In this document: piece after piece, positions 17,511 through 26,049 of the stretch | How the letters are laid out: each line of letters opens with the position of its first letter | Position numbering within the stretch: position 1 is the first letter of the stretch | DNA from: an uncultured delta proteobacterium | GTDB lineage: Bacteria; Myxococcota_A; Polyangia; Polyangiales; JADJMO01 | Assembly (NCBI GenBank): GCA_903923175.1 | Contig: CAIXWQ010000732.1 | Location: 1 to 43,934, forward strand | Direction of reading: 5' to 3' | DNA: 43,934 bases | Program-made: the position numbers and the translations under genes | Notes under the pieces: model-generated | Told to the model about the DNA's origin: nothing | The model's input: only the letters and a program-made list of their open reading frames with translations | Database searches by the model: none

Positions 17511-18338
17511 TCACTTCTTCCCACCGGATCCGACACCGACCTGGACCTTCTCGACGAAGCGCACGGCCGGGCGCTCCTCGAGCGGCGTGGTCGGACCGCC
17601 CTGCTCGTAGCCCACCACCCGGAGCTGGAGCGTCTTGCCCTCGATAGCCGTGAAGGAACGGCTCGAGCGGACCTCGAACTTGTAGCCCTTCAGGTACGAG
17701 AAGATTCCGTAGCCGTTCCCCTGGTACTCGAGGAGCACCTGGACGGTGTGGTCGCCCGGCTGCACGAGCTCGGCGTAGAGCGGGATCTCCTTCTGGTCGC
17801 CGATCTGGTCGCGCTCGTCGGTCTTCGTGGCGAGCGGGGCGCCGTCGTACAGCGCCACGATGCGGCGAAGTCGGAACGCGCTCGACATGTCGTTCTCGAA
17901 GACGATCTCGGCGCGCGCCGCGGCGGTGACACCGGAGATGATCGACTCCGAGAGCAACGCGAGCCGCGTGTGGCTCCGGCGGATGCGCTCTTTGAGGTCG
18001 TTGATGCGCTGCTCGAGATCGCGCAGCCGCACGGTGTAGCTCTGCGAGTCGAGCGTGCCGCCTGTGGTGCCCGCCGGGACGGAGGGGGTCGCGCTCGCGA
18101 TCGGCGCGGCGGCGGTGGTGGAAGCAGCCGGCGCGGCAGAGCTCGCCGCGGGGGCCGCGGTGGTCGCCGCGGGCGCTGCCTTGGTCCCCTGCGCGGACGC
18201 CACCAACGGCGCCAGCAACATCGAACCCAACACGACGGGCATCGCCCAGCTGGCGAGGCGGAAGCCAAGGCGCTCGCGCGTGTAGCCATTCGGCTCGGAC
18301 TGACGCGAAACGTTCCCAGTCGACGAAGTGCGTGACAT
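17511..18338 (-). CDS. Exported coiled-coil/beta-sandwich protein, first gene of the Glt/Nfs-like operon
   Basis: A 275-residue protein. A long N-region precedes a signal peptide (ASWAMPVVLGSMLLAPLVASAQ), then a low-complexity Ala/Thr/Pro/Ser linker to about residue 95. A short coiled coil follows (RLRDLEQRINDLKERIRRSH). The rest looks like a beta-sandwich of PEGA or carbohydrate-binding type (VQPGDHTVQVLLEYQGNG, then GKTLQLRVVGYE), ending in GSGGKK. I do not recognise a named family. It leads the operon, and the next gene starts one nt after its stop, so coupled expression with the TPR proteins is expected. An upstream start at 18695 would run through the promoter region and is unlikely. A periplasmic structural role is inferred from context. 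Confidence 0.78.
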   Translation of the reverse strand: MSRTSSTGNVSRQSEPNGYTRERLGFRLASWAMPVVLGSMLLAPLVASAQGTKAAPAATTAAPAASSAAPAASTTAAAPIASATPSVPAGTTGGTLDSQSYTVRLRDLEQRINDLKERIRRSHTRLALLSESIISGVTAAARAEIVFENDMSSAFRLRRIVALYDGAPLATKTDERDQIGDQKEIPLYAELVQPGDHTVQVLLEYQGNGYGIFSYLKGYKFEVRSSRSFTAIEGKTLQLRVVGYEQGGPTTPLEERPAVRFVEKVQVGVGSGGKK

Positions 18339-18745
18339 TCCGTGGGCCCCCTTTGCCGCGGCTCGCTTCGATGGCGTCGCGGGCGAGGTGTGGTTCGAGT
18401 GTAGCCCTACCATACCGAGGTGTGCCGCGTCGCGCGACGAAACAGACACGGAGGCGGTCGGTTGCCGCCGCCTCATCGGTCGGGGTATAGCTCGACGCTG
18501 AACGAGCGGCAACGCTGCGATCGATCGCAAGCACGCGACCCGATTGCCTTTTCCTGGGCTCACGTGCGATCGATCAAATCGGAGGGGCTCGTGCGCTCGC
18601 CCGAGACGGTCATCCAGACACGGCGGTGGACTCGCAAACGGACTCCTGGAGGCAATCCGGGTAGATCCTCGCCGGGTCTCGCGCGTCTGGTTCAACGTGG
18701 ACGAGAGACCCCCGGCCGGCGCCCTTGGTTCCGCGGAGCACCCGC
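18339..18745. promoter_or_regulatory. Divergent regulatory region between the Glt/Nfs-like operon and the ECF sigma gene
   Basis: No gene is seen in these 407 bp. The region must hold the promoters of both directions. Its most distinct signal is the element TGCGATCGATC, present at 18516-18526 (as part of the 14-bp palindrome TGCGATCGATCGCA, 18516-18529) and again at 18565-18575, 49 bp apart in the same orientation. A weak TACACT -10-like box can be picked out on the minus strand, but no convincing -35 accompanies it. The elements could be operators for a regulator of either side. Confidence 0.5.
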
Positions 18746-19360
18746 GTGACCGACCCCCTCGCGCGCGAGCCCGACGAGTCGCTGCTCGCCCGCTATCGGC
18801 GTGGCGACACCAGCGTCTTCAAAGAGCTCGTCCGGCGCCATCAGCGGGGCCTCTTCAACTTCGCCCTGCGTCAGGTGCACGCGCCGTCGACCGCCGAGGA
18901 CATCGTCCAGGAGGTATTCGTTCGCGTCGTACAGAACGTCGAGAGCTTCAAGGAAGAGGCGCGCTTCGCGACCTGGGCCTACACGATCGCCAGGAATCTC
19001 TGCATCGATCATCTGCGAAAGCGCGTGCACCGGCGCCACGCTTCGCTCGACGCGCCGGCGGGGCCCGACAGCAGCGACGCGCCGCTGGTCGAGAGGGTCG
19101 CGGGCGGCACGGACGAGGCGGCCGACCGAGCGGCCATCGGGCGGCAGCTCGGCACCCACATCGCCGCCGCCGTGGAGAGGCTCCCGGACGATCAGCGTGA
19201 GGTCTTCCTGCTGCGCCATCTGGGCGAGCTCGCCTTCAAGGAGATCGCCGAGATCGTGGGCACGAACGAGAACACGGTGAAATCTCGCATGCGCTACGCG
19301 CTCGAGCGGCTGCAAGCGGCGCTCGCCGAGTACGAGGACTACGCCAGGGTGACGCGGTAG
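18746..19360 (+). CDS. ECF-family RNA polymerase sigma factor
   Basis: A 204-residue sigma70-family factor with region 2 at about residues 20-90 (AEDIVQEVFVRVVQN, then FATWAYTIARNLCIDHLRKR) and region 4 at about 140-195 (LPDDQREVFLLRHLGELAFK, then ENTVKSRMRYALERL). There is no region 3, so this is the extracytoplasmic-function type. The start is GTG at 18746, chosen because GGAG lies 7 nt upstream (18735-18738); a TTG at 18725 is in frame but unsupported. The next gene encodes a zinc-type anti-sigma factor. The pair faces the Glt/Nfs-like operon, so that operon or the downstream lipoprotein are candidate targets; this is inference. Confidence 0.93.
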   Translation: MTDPLAREPDESLLARYRRGDTSVFKELVRRHQRGLFNFALRQVHAPSTAEDIVQEVFVRVVQNVESFKEEARFATWAYTIARNLCIDHLRKRVHRRHASLDAPAGPDSSDAPLVERVAGGTDEAADRAAIGRQLGTHIAAAVERLPDDQREVFLLRHLGELAFKEIAEIVGTNENTVKSRMRYALERLQAALAEYEDYARVTR

Positions 19361-19409
19361 CGGGAGCCAGTGGCGGTACGAAGGAAACCGGAAGGAGAGG
19401 GGAGCCGAC

Positions 19410-20555
19410 GTGGACTGCGAGAAGCTCGATGAGATGGCGATGGAGCTCGTCTACGACGAGCTCGACGCGCGCGCTGCGGAGGAGGCCCGCCTCCACCTCC
19501 TCGGTTGCACGCGCTGCGCCGCCGTCGTCGAGCGCCTCCGTGGCGGTCTCCGCGCCGCCGAGGCCCTGCCGCTCGAGGCGCCTTCGAGCCTGCTGGAGGC
19601 ACGAATTCTGGCCGCGTCGTCCGCGGCGCGGCCGCCCGTGCCGTGGCACCGTCGCGCCTCGCGCGCGATGGCGGTCGCCGGCGCCTGGGCGATGCGTCCG
19701 CAGGTCGCCATGGCGGCGGTGGTCGTGCTCATGATCGGCACCTCTGCGGTCCTGCTTCGGCGCTCGTCGCCTACGGCCGCACAGCGGACGAAGGTGACCG
19801 ACGAAGGGACGCCGATCGCGACGCTCGAGCAGCCGGCCGAGGGGGCTCCTGCGGTCGCCGGTGCGCGTCCGGGCAGCCCCGCGAAGGGCGACTCGCTCGG
19901 CGGGCTCGGCGACGGCAAGAAGAAGCAGAAGGCCGAGGCCGAGGCAGACGAGCGTCGCGGCGAGGCGGCGCCGAGCGACCAAGGGGCCGCGCTCGAGGAG
20001 AAGGTGGCGGCCCGCTCGCTGGCGAAGGGGGCGACGGACTCGGTCGCGGGGGACGGACCGACCGCGGCGCCTCCGAGTGCCGCCGCATCCGCGAACGGCG
20101 CGGGCGCGAGCGCCGGCAGCTACGACGACGCGATGACCGCGTACAAGGCGAGCCGGTGGGAGGACGCACAGCGCGGGTTCGACGGCTCGGCGAGCGCGGG
20201 GGTGAAGCCGTCGTCGTCGCTCCTGTACGCCGCGCGCAGCCTCCGAGCCCAAGGGAAGTGCGCCGACGCCCTCGTGCGCTTCCGCAAGGTCGTCGACGGC
20301 TATCCCGGGACGGTCGACGCCGCGAACGCCGCCCTGGAAGGGGGCGAGTGCGCGCGCACCAATGGCGACACCGCCTCCGCGCGCTCACTCTTCGAGAAGG
20401 CGAAGGAGAACGCCGCCACGCGCGCCCGCGCGGAGTCGGCCCTCGCCTCGCTCGACGCGCCCAAGGCCAAGGTCGCGGGGCCGACGGCGACGACGCTCGC
20501 GCCTGCCAAGCCGGCGGAGGCGAAGCCGTCGAACTCGACGACGATCGGCCAGTAG
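19410..20555 (+). CDS. Zinc-type anti-sigma factor with periplasmic TPR-like tail
   Basis: A 381-residue single-pass membrane protein. The cytoplasmic N-terminus carries the anti-sigma zinc motif H29-x3-C33-x2-C36 (HLLGCTRC). One membrane helix is at about 98-118. A Lys/Glu/Ala-rich spacer follows, then a C-terminal TPR or YbgF-like helical repeat region (about 230-350: AYKASRWEDAQRGFDG; CADALVRFRKVVDGYPG). It ends in a Lys/Ala/Pro tail. The start is GTG at 19410 with the strong site GGAAGGAGAGG upstream. It lies 49 bp after the sigma gene, the usual sigma then anti-sigma order. The TPR-like periplasmic tail is unusual for the class and could sense the TPR-rich envelope machine encoded opposite. 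Confidence 0.88.
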   Translation: MDCEKLDEMAMELVYDELDARAAEEARLHLLGCTRCAAVVERLRGGLRAAEALPLEAPSSLLEARILAASSAARPPVPWHRRASRAMAVAGAWAMRPQVAMAAVVVLMIGTSAVLLRRSSPTAAQRTKVTDEGTPIATLEQPAEGAPAVAGARPGSPAKGDSLGGLGDGKKKQKAEAEADERRGEAAPSDQGAALEEKVAARSLAKGATDSVAGDGPTAAPPSAAASANGAGASAGSYDDAMTAYKASRWEDAQRGFDGSASAGVKPSSSLLYAARSLRAQGKCADALVRFRKVVDGYPGTVDAANAALEGGECARTNGDTASARSLFEKAKENAATRARAESALASLDAPKAKVAGPTATTLAPAKPAEAKPSNSTTIGQ

Positions 20556-20631
20556 CGCCGGCCGTCGCGCGGGTGCGACCTCGCCCGATCGCCCCTCGAC
20601 CGCGGTGCTTGCTGCGCGATAACGTTCCTCC

Positions 20632-22374
20632 ATGCGTTCTCTCCGCGGGCTTCGCGGCGCGGCCCTCGCGTCGGTCGCCGCCACCATCGCGACCTCGTCG
20701 GCCTGCTCGAGCAACCCGCGCGGCGCCCCCGCGGCGATCGAGCTGCACTTCGCCGTGCCCCAGGCGCTCCTCGACGTCGACTCGGTCGTGCTCCGCGTGT
20801 TCGACGCGAACGACGTCGGGTGTGACGGTCCCGCGCTCTCCGGGGCGGCGCCCGACGCGAAGGTCCTCGACCTGCCGCTCACGCGCTGCCCGGACGGCGT
20901 GAAGTGGTGCGGACAGGCGACGCTCACGCAGGACCCGAACCGCAACCTGACCTGGTACGTCGAGGGGGCGGCCGCTGGCGGGCTCCAGTTCACCGGCTGC
21001 ACGCAGCTCGCCGTGAGCCAGGACCCGCAGCCCGTCTCGATCACGGTGCAGAAGTACATCCCGGGGCACACCTGCGGCGACGGCGTGCTCGTGCCGCCGA
21101 AGACCTGCGAGGGGGCCGCCGACGAGGCCTGCGACGGCGCGTGCCAGACGAAGGAGGAGATCCTCTCGAACGGGACGCTCGCCGATGGCTACGCGCGCGG
21201 CAACGTCGGCCACAAGACCGGCATCTCGACCGGCTTCTTCGACGACGGGAAGTTCTACGCGACGTGGGCGGACGCCGTGCAGGCCGGCGGCGGCGACAAC
21301 GCGGGCGAAGTGACCATCCGGCGCATGACGTCGACGCTGCAGATCGACGGCACGGCGGTGCTGCAGAAGGAGATCCGGCTGCAGACGGTCGGAAATTTCT
21401 CGACGAGCGCCCAGAAGACGCGCAGCGGGCCGCAGGACTACCCGTCGTGGGCGGAGGTCGAGTCGTCGAGCCTGCTCTTCGTGTTCATGCGCGAGCCGGT
21501 GGGCGACACGGCCTGGCACGTCTACGCGTCGCTCCAGTCGAAGAACCTCGCAGCGAACGCGGCGGACGTGCAGATCAGCGGCACGGCGAGCGCGACCTCG
21601 CCGCACGTCGCCGGCGCGAGCAACGGCGACGCGCTGATCGTGTTCCTCGAGTCCAGCGCGCTCCGGTCGGTGCTCCGCAAGTCCGGGGGCGCGCTCTCCG
21701 CGACGCAGACGCTCGCTCCCACGGGCGTCTTCGGCGCGCCGCGCGTGGCGTGGGTCGGCGGCGATTTCGTCGTCGTCTGGAGCGATGGCGACGACGTGCA
21801 GATGCGGCGCGTCGGGGCCGACGGAACACCCAAGGGCGCGGCCACGGTCGTCAACGCGAGCCGCAAGGCGGGCAAGCAGGACCAGCCCGACGTCGCCGGC
21901 TTCGCGACGGGCGAGTTCCTGGTCGCGTTCCGCGATGGCGCGGGCGACGTCGGCGCGGACATCCGCGTGCAGAAGTTCGACAAGCTCGGCGCGGCGACCG
22001 GCTCCGAGATCGGCGCCGTCACGAACGACCTCGTGAAGGCGGGCGATCAGGCCACGCCCGCGGTCGCGGTCGGCCAGAATTCCAAGGGGCAACGATTCTA
22101 CGTCGTCGTCTGGATCGAGCCTGGAACGCAGCAGATCCAGGGGCGCTTCGTGAACGCCGATGGCGACGGCTACCTCGGCAGCTCGGTCAACGGTCGCACC
22201 GACGAGTTCTCGATCGGCCTCGCGCCCGCGCCGCGCAGCTGGCCCGCGGTCTCCGTCGGCGGGCAGGCGCCGGGCTACGTCGTGGTGAGCTGGTCCGACG
22301 ACAGCGCCGGAGACGTCGCTGCCGCCGACGATCGCGTGCGGCTCCGACGGCTGCCGCTCCCTGCCGAGTTCTGA
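20632..22374 (+). CDS. Large propeller-like exported (lipo)protein
   Basis: A 580-residue protein with an N-terminal signal ending TSSACSS, so probably a lipoprotein at Cys25. Residues about 30-150 form an uncharacterised beta-rich domain. A Cys-rich block follows (CGDGVLVPPKTCEGAADEAC, then DGACQ), of a kind common in surface proteins of Myxococcota. The remaining 400 residues contain repeated strand units of the type FVVVWSDGDDVQMRRVGADG and RFYVVVWIEPGTQQIQGRF, about 55-60 residues apart, which suggests a beta-propeller. I recognise no enzyme motif. The gap to the anti-sigma gene is 76 bp, so it may be in the same unit as a regulon member. Likely at the cell surface or in the periplasm. 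Confidence 0.85.
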   Translation: MRSLRGLRGAALASVAATIATSSACSSNPRGAPAAIELHFAVPQALLDVDSVVLRVFDANDVGCDGPALSGAAPDAKVLDLPLTRCPDGVKWCGQATLTQDPNRNLTWYVEGAAAGGLQFTGCTQLAVSQDPQPVSITVQKYIPGHTCGDGVLVPPKTCEGAADEACDGACQTKEEILSNGTLADGYARGNVGHKTGISTGFFDDGKFYATWADAVQAGGGDNAGEVTIRRMTSTLQIDGTAVLQKEIRLQTVGNFSTSAQKTRSGPQDYPSWAEVESSSLLFVFMREPVGDTAWHVYASLQSKNLAANAADVQISGTASATSPHVAGASNGDALIVFLESSALRSVLRKSGGALSATQTLAPTGVFGAPRVAWVGGDFVVVWSDGDDVQMRRVGADGTPKGAATVVNASRKAGKQDQPDVAGFATGEFLVAFRDGAGDVGADIRVQKFDKLGAATGSEIGAVTNDLVKAGDQATPAVAVGQNSKGQRFYVVVWIEPGTQQIQGRFVNADGDGYLGSSVNGRTDEFSIGLAPAPRSWPAVSVGGQAPGYVVVSWSDDSAGDVAAADDRVRLRRLPLPAEF

Positions 22375-22500
22375 GCGCGGCGTCGCGACGCCGGGGCGGA
22401 GTCGCGACCGCCGCGGGTGCTCTTCGGGGCGCCACGCGCCAGCGTGCGCACGGCGCGCGAGGCACGGCGTCCGCAGCTCCGACAGTCCTTTGCCGCTGCG

Positions 22501-22854
22501 TCAGGGGCGCACGTACGCGATGGTGTGGATGACCTCGACCAGCCGCTCGCGGTCGTCGGCGACGAGGTCGACGAAGCGGATGCCCATTCCGGGGTTGCGG
22601 CTGTGCAGCACGTCCTCGTTCACCCAGGCGACCTCGCCAGGCAAGTCGAACGCCGGGCCGCCGTCGGGTGAGAAGCTGAGACGCACGCAGGTGCCCACCG
22701 CGAGTGGCACATCGGTGCGGACGAAGAGCCCGAGCGCGCTGACGTTGGTGATGCACGCGTAGAGGAAGGTCTCCTCGCTGCGGCAGTCGACCGACCAAGA
22801 GACCTCGACGCGCTCTTCCGCGCGCCGGCTCGCCAGCGGATCCGGCATCGACAT
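22501..22854 (-). CDS. PilZ-domain protein
   Basis: A 117-residue single-domain PilZ protein. Both cyclic-di-GMP contact motifs are present: RxxxR (RAEER, near residue 11) and NxSxxG (NVSALG, near residue 38). The rest follows the PilZ barrel (GTCVRLSFSP, GEVAWVNE, NPGMGIRFVDL). Soluble, no signal. Such short PilZ proteins are numerous in myxobacteria and relay the second messenger to motility or exopolysaccharide functions. It starts 46 nt after the stop of the GT39-like glycosyltransferase gene on the same strand, so a link between c-di-GMP and glycan transfer is plausible. The gene converges with the propeller lipoprotein gene across 126 bp in which no clear terminator was found. Confidence 0.9.
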   Translation of the reverse strand: MSMPDPLASRRAEERVEVSWSVDCRSEETFLYACITNVSALGLFVRTDVPLAVGTCVRLSFSPDGGPAFDLPGEVAWVNEDVLHSRNPGMGIRFVDLVADDRERLVEVIHTIAYVRP

Positions 22855-22900
22855 GCGCTGTACGCGTTCCGCGGCGTGTTGGCAAAGCGCCGCGGAACGC

Positions 22901-25834
22901 TCACTTCACGGGGATCGTCCCGAGCACCAGCCGCGCGCCCTCGGACTCCTGCCCGGCGTCGGGGCCGGACAGCAGCTTCATTCGCGAGTTGCCGGAGAAG
23001 AAGCCGGTCAGGATCATGATCGGCGAGCCCGAGCGCATGTTGGGCTCGAGGTTGAAGTCGCTGTCGTCGACGATGACGTCGCCGGGAAGCCAGGCGTCGA
23101 GCGGGTACTTGCCGGCGAGCGGCGCGTGGTCCGAGGTCTTGCGCGCCGTGGCCGTGCCAGGCTGCTCGACGTGGATGAAGATCTGCCAGCCGCCGGTCAC
23201 CTTGCCGGTGACCTTGTAGATCAGCCGCAGCTTCACCTTCTGGCCGGAGCTCACGCTGGTGACCGGCTTGTCGGTGCCATCGAGGAGATCCCAGCCGACG
23301 CACTGCAGGTTGCCGTCGATGTCGCAACGGAGCGCGTGGGACGGAACGCAGATGGCGCCGTTCTCGGTGCCGCAGTTCTCGGTCGCCGTCGGCGGGCCCG
23401 AGAGGACCATGCGCTCGAGCGGGTTCTCGTTGCGCGCGCCGAAGAGCCCGTTGGCGGCGAGGAGCACCTGCGCCGAGCGACCGTCGAGGATCGGGAGATT
23501 GGTTCGCGGGGTCGCGGTCGTGCGCCACAGGCGGTTCAGATCCGCGAGGCTCTCGCTGCGCAGCGCCAGGAACTTCCGGTCGGCCTTGCCGTCGAGCAGC
23601 CAGTCGTAGGCCTGCCGCGGATCCCCCAGCACGACGGGGCTCGCGCCCGCGAGGTCGTACGCGGCGGTGCGCGGGTTCACCCCGAGCAGCCCGATCGGCG
23701 CGCCGGGGCCCGCTTTGCGGTAGGTCTCGAAGACCCCCTTCGGCGAGAACTGGTTGGCGACGGCCGGCATCACGCCGAAGCTCCAGATCCCCGCAGCCGT
23801 GAGCCCTCCGACGGCGATGGTCGCGACGCGCTGGCGCTTCAGGTTCCGGAACGCGTCGCGGCCGTAGACGAAGAGCACGTAGCCCACGTACGCCGCGACG
23901 ATCGCGACGAGCACGAGCCACCATAGGTTCACCGCGACGTCGCGCTGCTGGGCGTTGAGGGCCTGCAGCTGCGGCACGTGCTTGCGAAGCGCCTTCTTGA
24001 AGACGATCACGCCGACCACGAGCGCGCAGGCTTCGAAGCTCGCGATCAGCAGGATCAGCAGCCCGTGCAGGGGGTGGTTCCAGGCGCGCAGCGCGAGATC
24101 GATCGGCTTGCGGAGCGCGCCGCGCGGCGTCCAGCCCGGCTTCGGGTCGTCGTCGATCCACACGAAGAAGATCGGCAACAGGAAGAGCGCGGCGGCGACG
24201 GCGAGCGTGAGCTTCAGGCGGAGGCGGAGCTCGTCGGGGGCAGAGACGCCGTAGAGGCCGTACGGCTCGAGGATGGGCGCGGTCGCGAGCTCGACCGGCG
24301 CCTTCGCCAGATCCTCGAACGAGAAGTCGTTGAGGACCAGGACGGCGAGCACCGCAGTGCCGATGCCGATCGCGAGAGAGCCGGAGGGCGCGCGCTCGAT
24401 GTCGCGCAGCACCAGGCCGATCACGATCGCGAGGGCCATCGGACCCGCGAACGGCGCGAGGCCGAAGCGAGGGGCGAGGAGCGTCTGGGCGCCGAAGACG
24501 ATGGCGGCCGCGGCGAGCGCCGCGACGCGGAGGTCTACCTCGCGATCGACGGCCGAGCGCGGCGAGGTCGCGGGACGGGCGAGGGCGCGTCCGAGCGCGA
24601 ACGGGAAGAAGCAGCTCCACGGGAAGACGCCGTGGGCGATCTGACGCACGAGCAGATCGAAGGTGGGGAACTTGCGCGTCGGGGCGAGGGCCGCGCCGAG
24701 CGCCGCGTAGTAGCGCGACTCTTCGGCCAGCGTCGCGATCGCGATCCCCTCGGCGAGGCCGAAGGCTCCCACGCCGAGCGCCGCGCCCGCGACGCCGCGC
24801 TCCACGCGCTCGTCGAGCGTGCCGGGCAGCAGGGCGAGCACCGACCCGCCGATCAGCGCCGCCGCGATCGCGCCGCGGATCGTCCAGATCGACAGGACCG
24901 CGTGCGCCGCGGCGGGGGCGGTGGCGGCGATCTCCTTGGGGCCGACCCATGCGCCGAACGCGGCGCAGGCGGCGAGCGCGAGCACGCCCACGAGCACGCG
25001 CAGCGGAGCGCGCGCGTCCTTCGAGCGGAGCGTGTTGGCGTTTCGAAGGAGCCACGTCAGGCCGACGGCGAGCGGGGCCGCAGCGCCTACCGAGACGCCG
25101 CGCGCGCCCATGCACGCCGCCACTCCGAACGCGCCGAGCACTGCCCAGGGGGTGCGCGCGGCCCAGCCGACCGAGGCGCCGTCATCGCCGCGGTCGAAGA
25201 CCGCGACGGCGAGCCCCCCGAGCGCGACCGCGAAGGCGCCCATCGTCGCGGCGTCGCCGAGCACGAGACGCCCCTGCACGAGCACCATCGGCATGGTCGC
25301 GAAGACGGCGCCCGTGTAGAGGCCCGCGCGCGCGTCCACGAGGCGACCCACCGCGAGCGTCGCGACGATCGCGCCGACGAGGATCCACATCGCGAGCGGG
25401 ATGCGCCCCGCCGACTCGGTCACGCCGAACATCCGGAAACCGAGCGCGACGGTCTGGACCATCACGGCGGAGCGGACGTCACCCGCGCGTCCAGCCGAGT
25501 CGACGCCGCAGGCGGAGAGCTCGAACTTGCCCGCCGACGCGGCGCGCCGACAGCCGAGGTCCGCGAGCGTGAGCTCGTAGGGATCCCAGATGCCGAGCTG
25601 GGTGATGCCGCGGAAGAGCAAGAAGCCCGCGATCAGGAGCACGGCGCCCGCTGCGATCAGCAGCTTGCGCGAGCTGCGCGGCGGCGCCGGCTCACCCGCG
25701 ACGACCTCGCGCTCGGGCGGTGCCGGCGGCTCGGCGTCCGCGGGCTTGGACGGCGGGGGGAGCTCGCGCGCCTCCTCGTCGTTCGGGGAAGAGGGCTCCG
25801 GCGGTGCGGCAGGCTGTTCGCTATCGGCGTCCAC
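22901..25834 (-). CDS. GT39/PMT-like membrane glycosyltransferase with C-terminal exported domain
   Basis: A 977-residue polytopic membrane protein. The first 55 residues are Pro/Glu/Ala-rich and cytoplasmic. A first helix (LLIAAGAVLLIAGFLLF) is followed by the outer loop GIWDPYE, whose acidic pair fits the catalytic loop of lipid-phosphate-sugar dependent GT-C transferases (PMT, ArnT). About a dozen helices run to about residue 690. The last 290 residues lie outside the membrane. They include a four-cysteine block (ENCGTENGAIC, then LRCDIDGNLQC) and a beta-rich end (KLRLIYKVTGKVTGGWQIFI). Substrate is unknown: protein mannosylation or lipid A/polymer decoration are possible. The start is GTG at 25834. 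It is followed by the PilZ gene. Confidence 0.8.
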   Translation of the reverse strand: MDADSEQPAAPPEPSSPNDEEARELPPPSKPADAEPPAPPEREVVAGEPAPPRSSRKLLIAAGAVLLIAGFLLFRGITQLGIWDPYELTLADLGCRRAASAGKFELSACGVDSAGRAGDVRSAVMVQTVALGFRMFGVTESAGRIPLAMWILVGAIVATLAVGRLVDARAGLYTGAVFATMPMVLVQGRLVLGDAATMGAFAVALGGLAVAVFDRGDDGASVGWAARTPWAVLGAFGVAACMGARGVSVGAAAPLAVGLTWLLRNANTLRSKDARAPLRVLVGVLALAACAAFGAWVGPKEIAATAPAAAHAVLSIWTIRGAIAAALIGGSVLALLPGTLDERVERGVAGAALGVGAFGLAEGIAIATLAEESRYYAALGAALAPTRKFPTFDLLVRQIAHGVFPWSCFFPFALGRALARPATSPRSAVDREVDLRVAALAAAAIVFGAQTLLAPRFGLAPFAGPMALAIVIGLVLRDIERAPSGSLAIGIGTAVLAVLVLNDFSFEDLAKAPVELATAPILEPYGLYGVSAPDELRLRLKLTLAVAAALFLLPIFFVWIDDDPKPGWTPRGALRKPIDLALRAWNHPLHGLLILLIASFEACALVVGVIVFKKALRKHVPQLQALNAQQRDVAVNLWWLVLVAIVAAYVGYVLFVYGRDAFRNLKRQRVATIAVGGLTAAGIWSFGVMPAVANQFSPKGVFETYRKAGPGAPIGLLGVNPRTAAYDLAGASPVVLGDPRQAYDWLLDGKADRKFLALRSESLADLNRLWRTTATPRTNLPILDGRSAQVLLAANGLFGARNENPLERMVLSGPPTATENCGTENGAICVPSHALRCDIDGNLQCVGWDLLDGTDKPVTSVSSGQKVKLRLIYKVTGKVTGGWQIFIHVEQPGTATARKTSDHAPLAGKYPLDAWLPGDVIVDDSDFNLEPNMRSGSPIMILTGFFSGNSRMKLLSGPDAGQESEGARLVLGTIPVK

Positions 25835-25972
25835 GGCCCGCGGAACCTAGCAGGACGGCACGCCTCCGGAGCGGGAAATTTGCCGGAAATTTGGCGGTCG
25901 TACGCGACCCATGGCGTGCGCGTCCCGAGTGGCACGCCTCGGCACTCTCGCCGATCCCGCGATCAACGACGA

Positions 25973-26001
25973 AAGCCGACCGTGCGATGCACGGCCGGCT
26001 T
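25973..26001 (-). terminator. Hairpin downstream of rpsT
   Basis: A 13-bp stem with a 3-nt loop (arms 25973-25985 and 25989-26001). The single non-Watson-Crick position is a U-G pair in the minus-strand RNA but a mismatch in the plus-strand RNA, which favours leftward function. Only a short TTTCGTCGTT follows the stem. It begins about 50 bp past the rpsT stop. Confidence 0.5.
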
Positions 26002-26049
26002 CGGGGACCATTTTTCGCGCCGGGGCGTCTCGCAACGCCCCGCGGCGAA

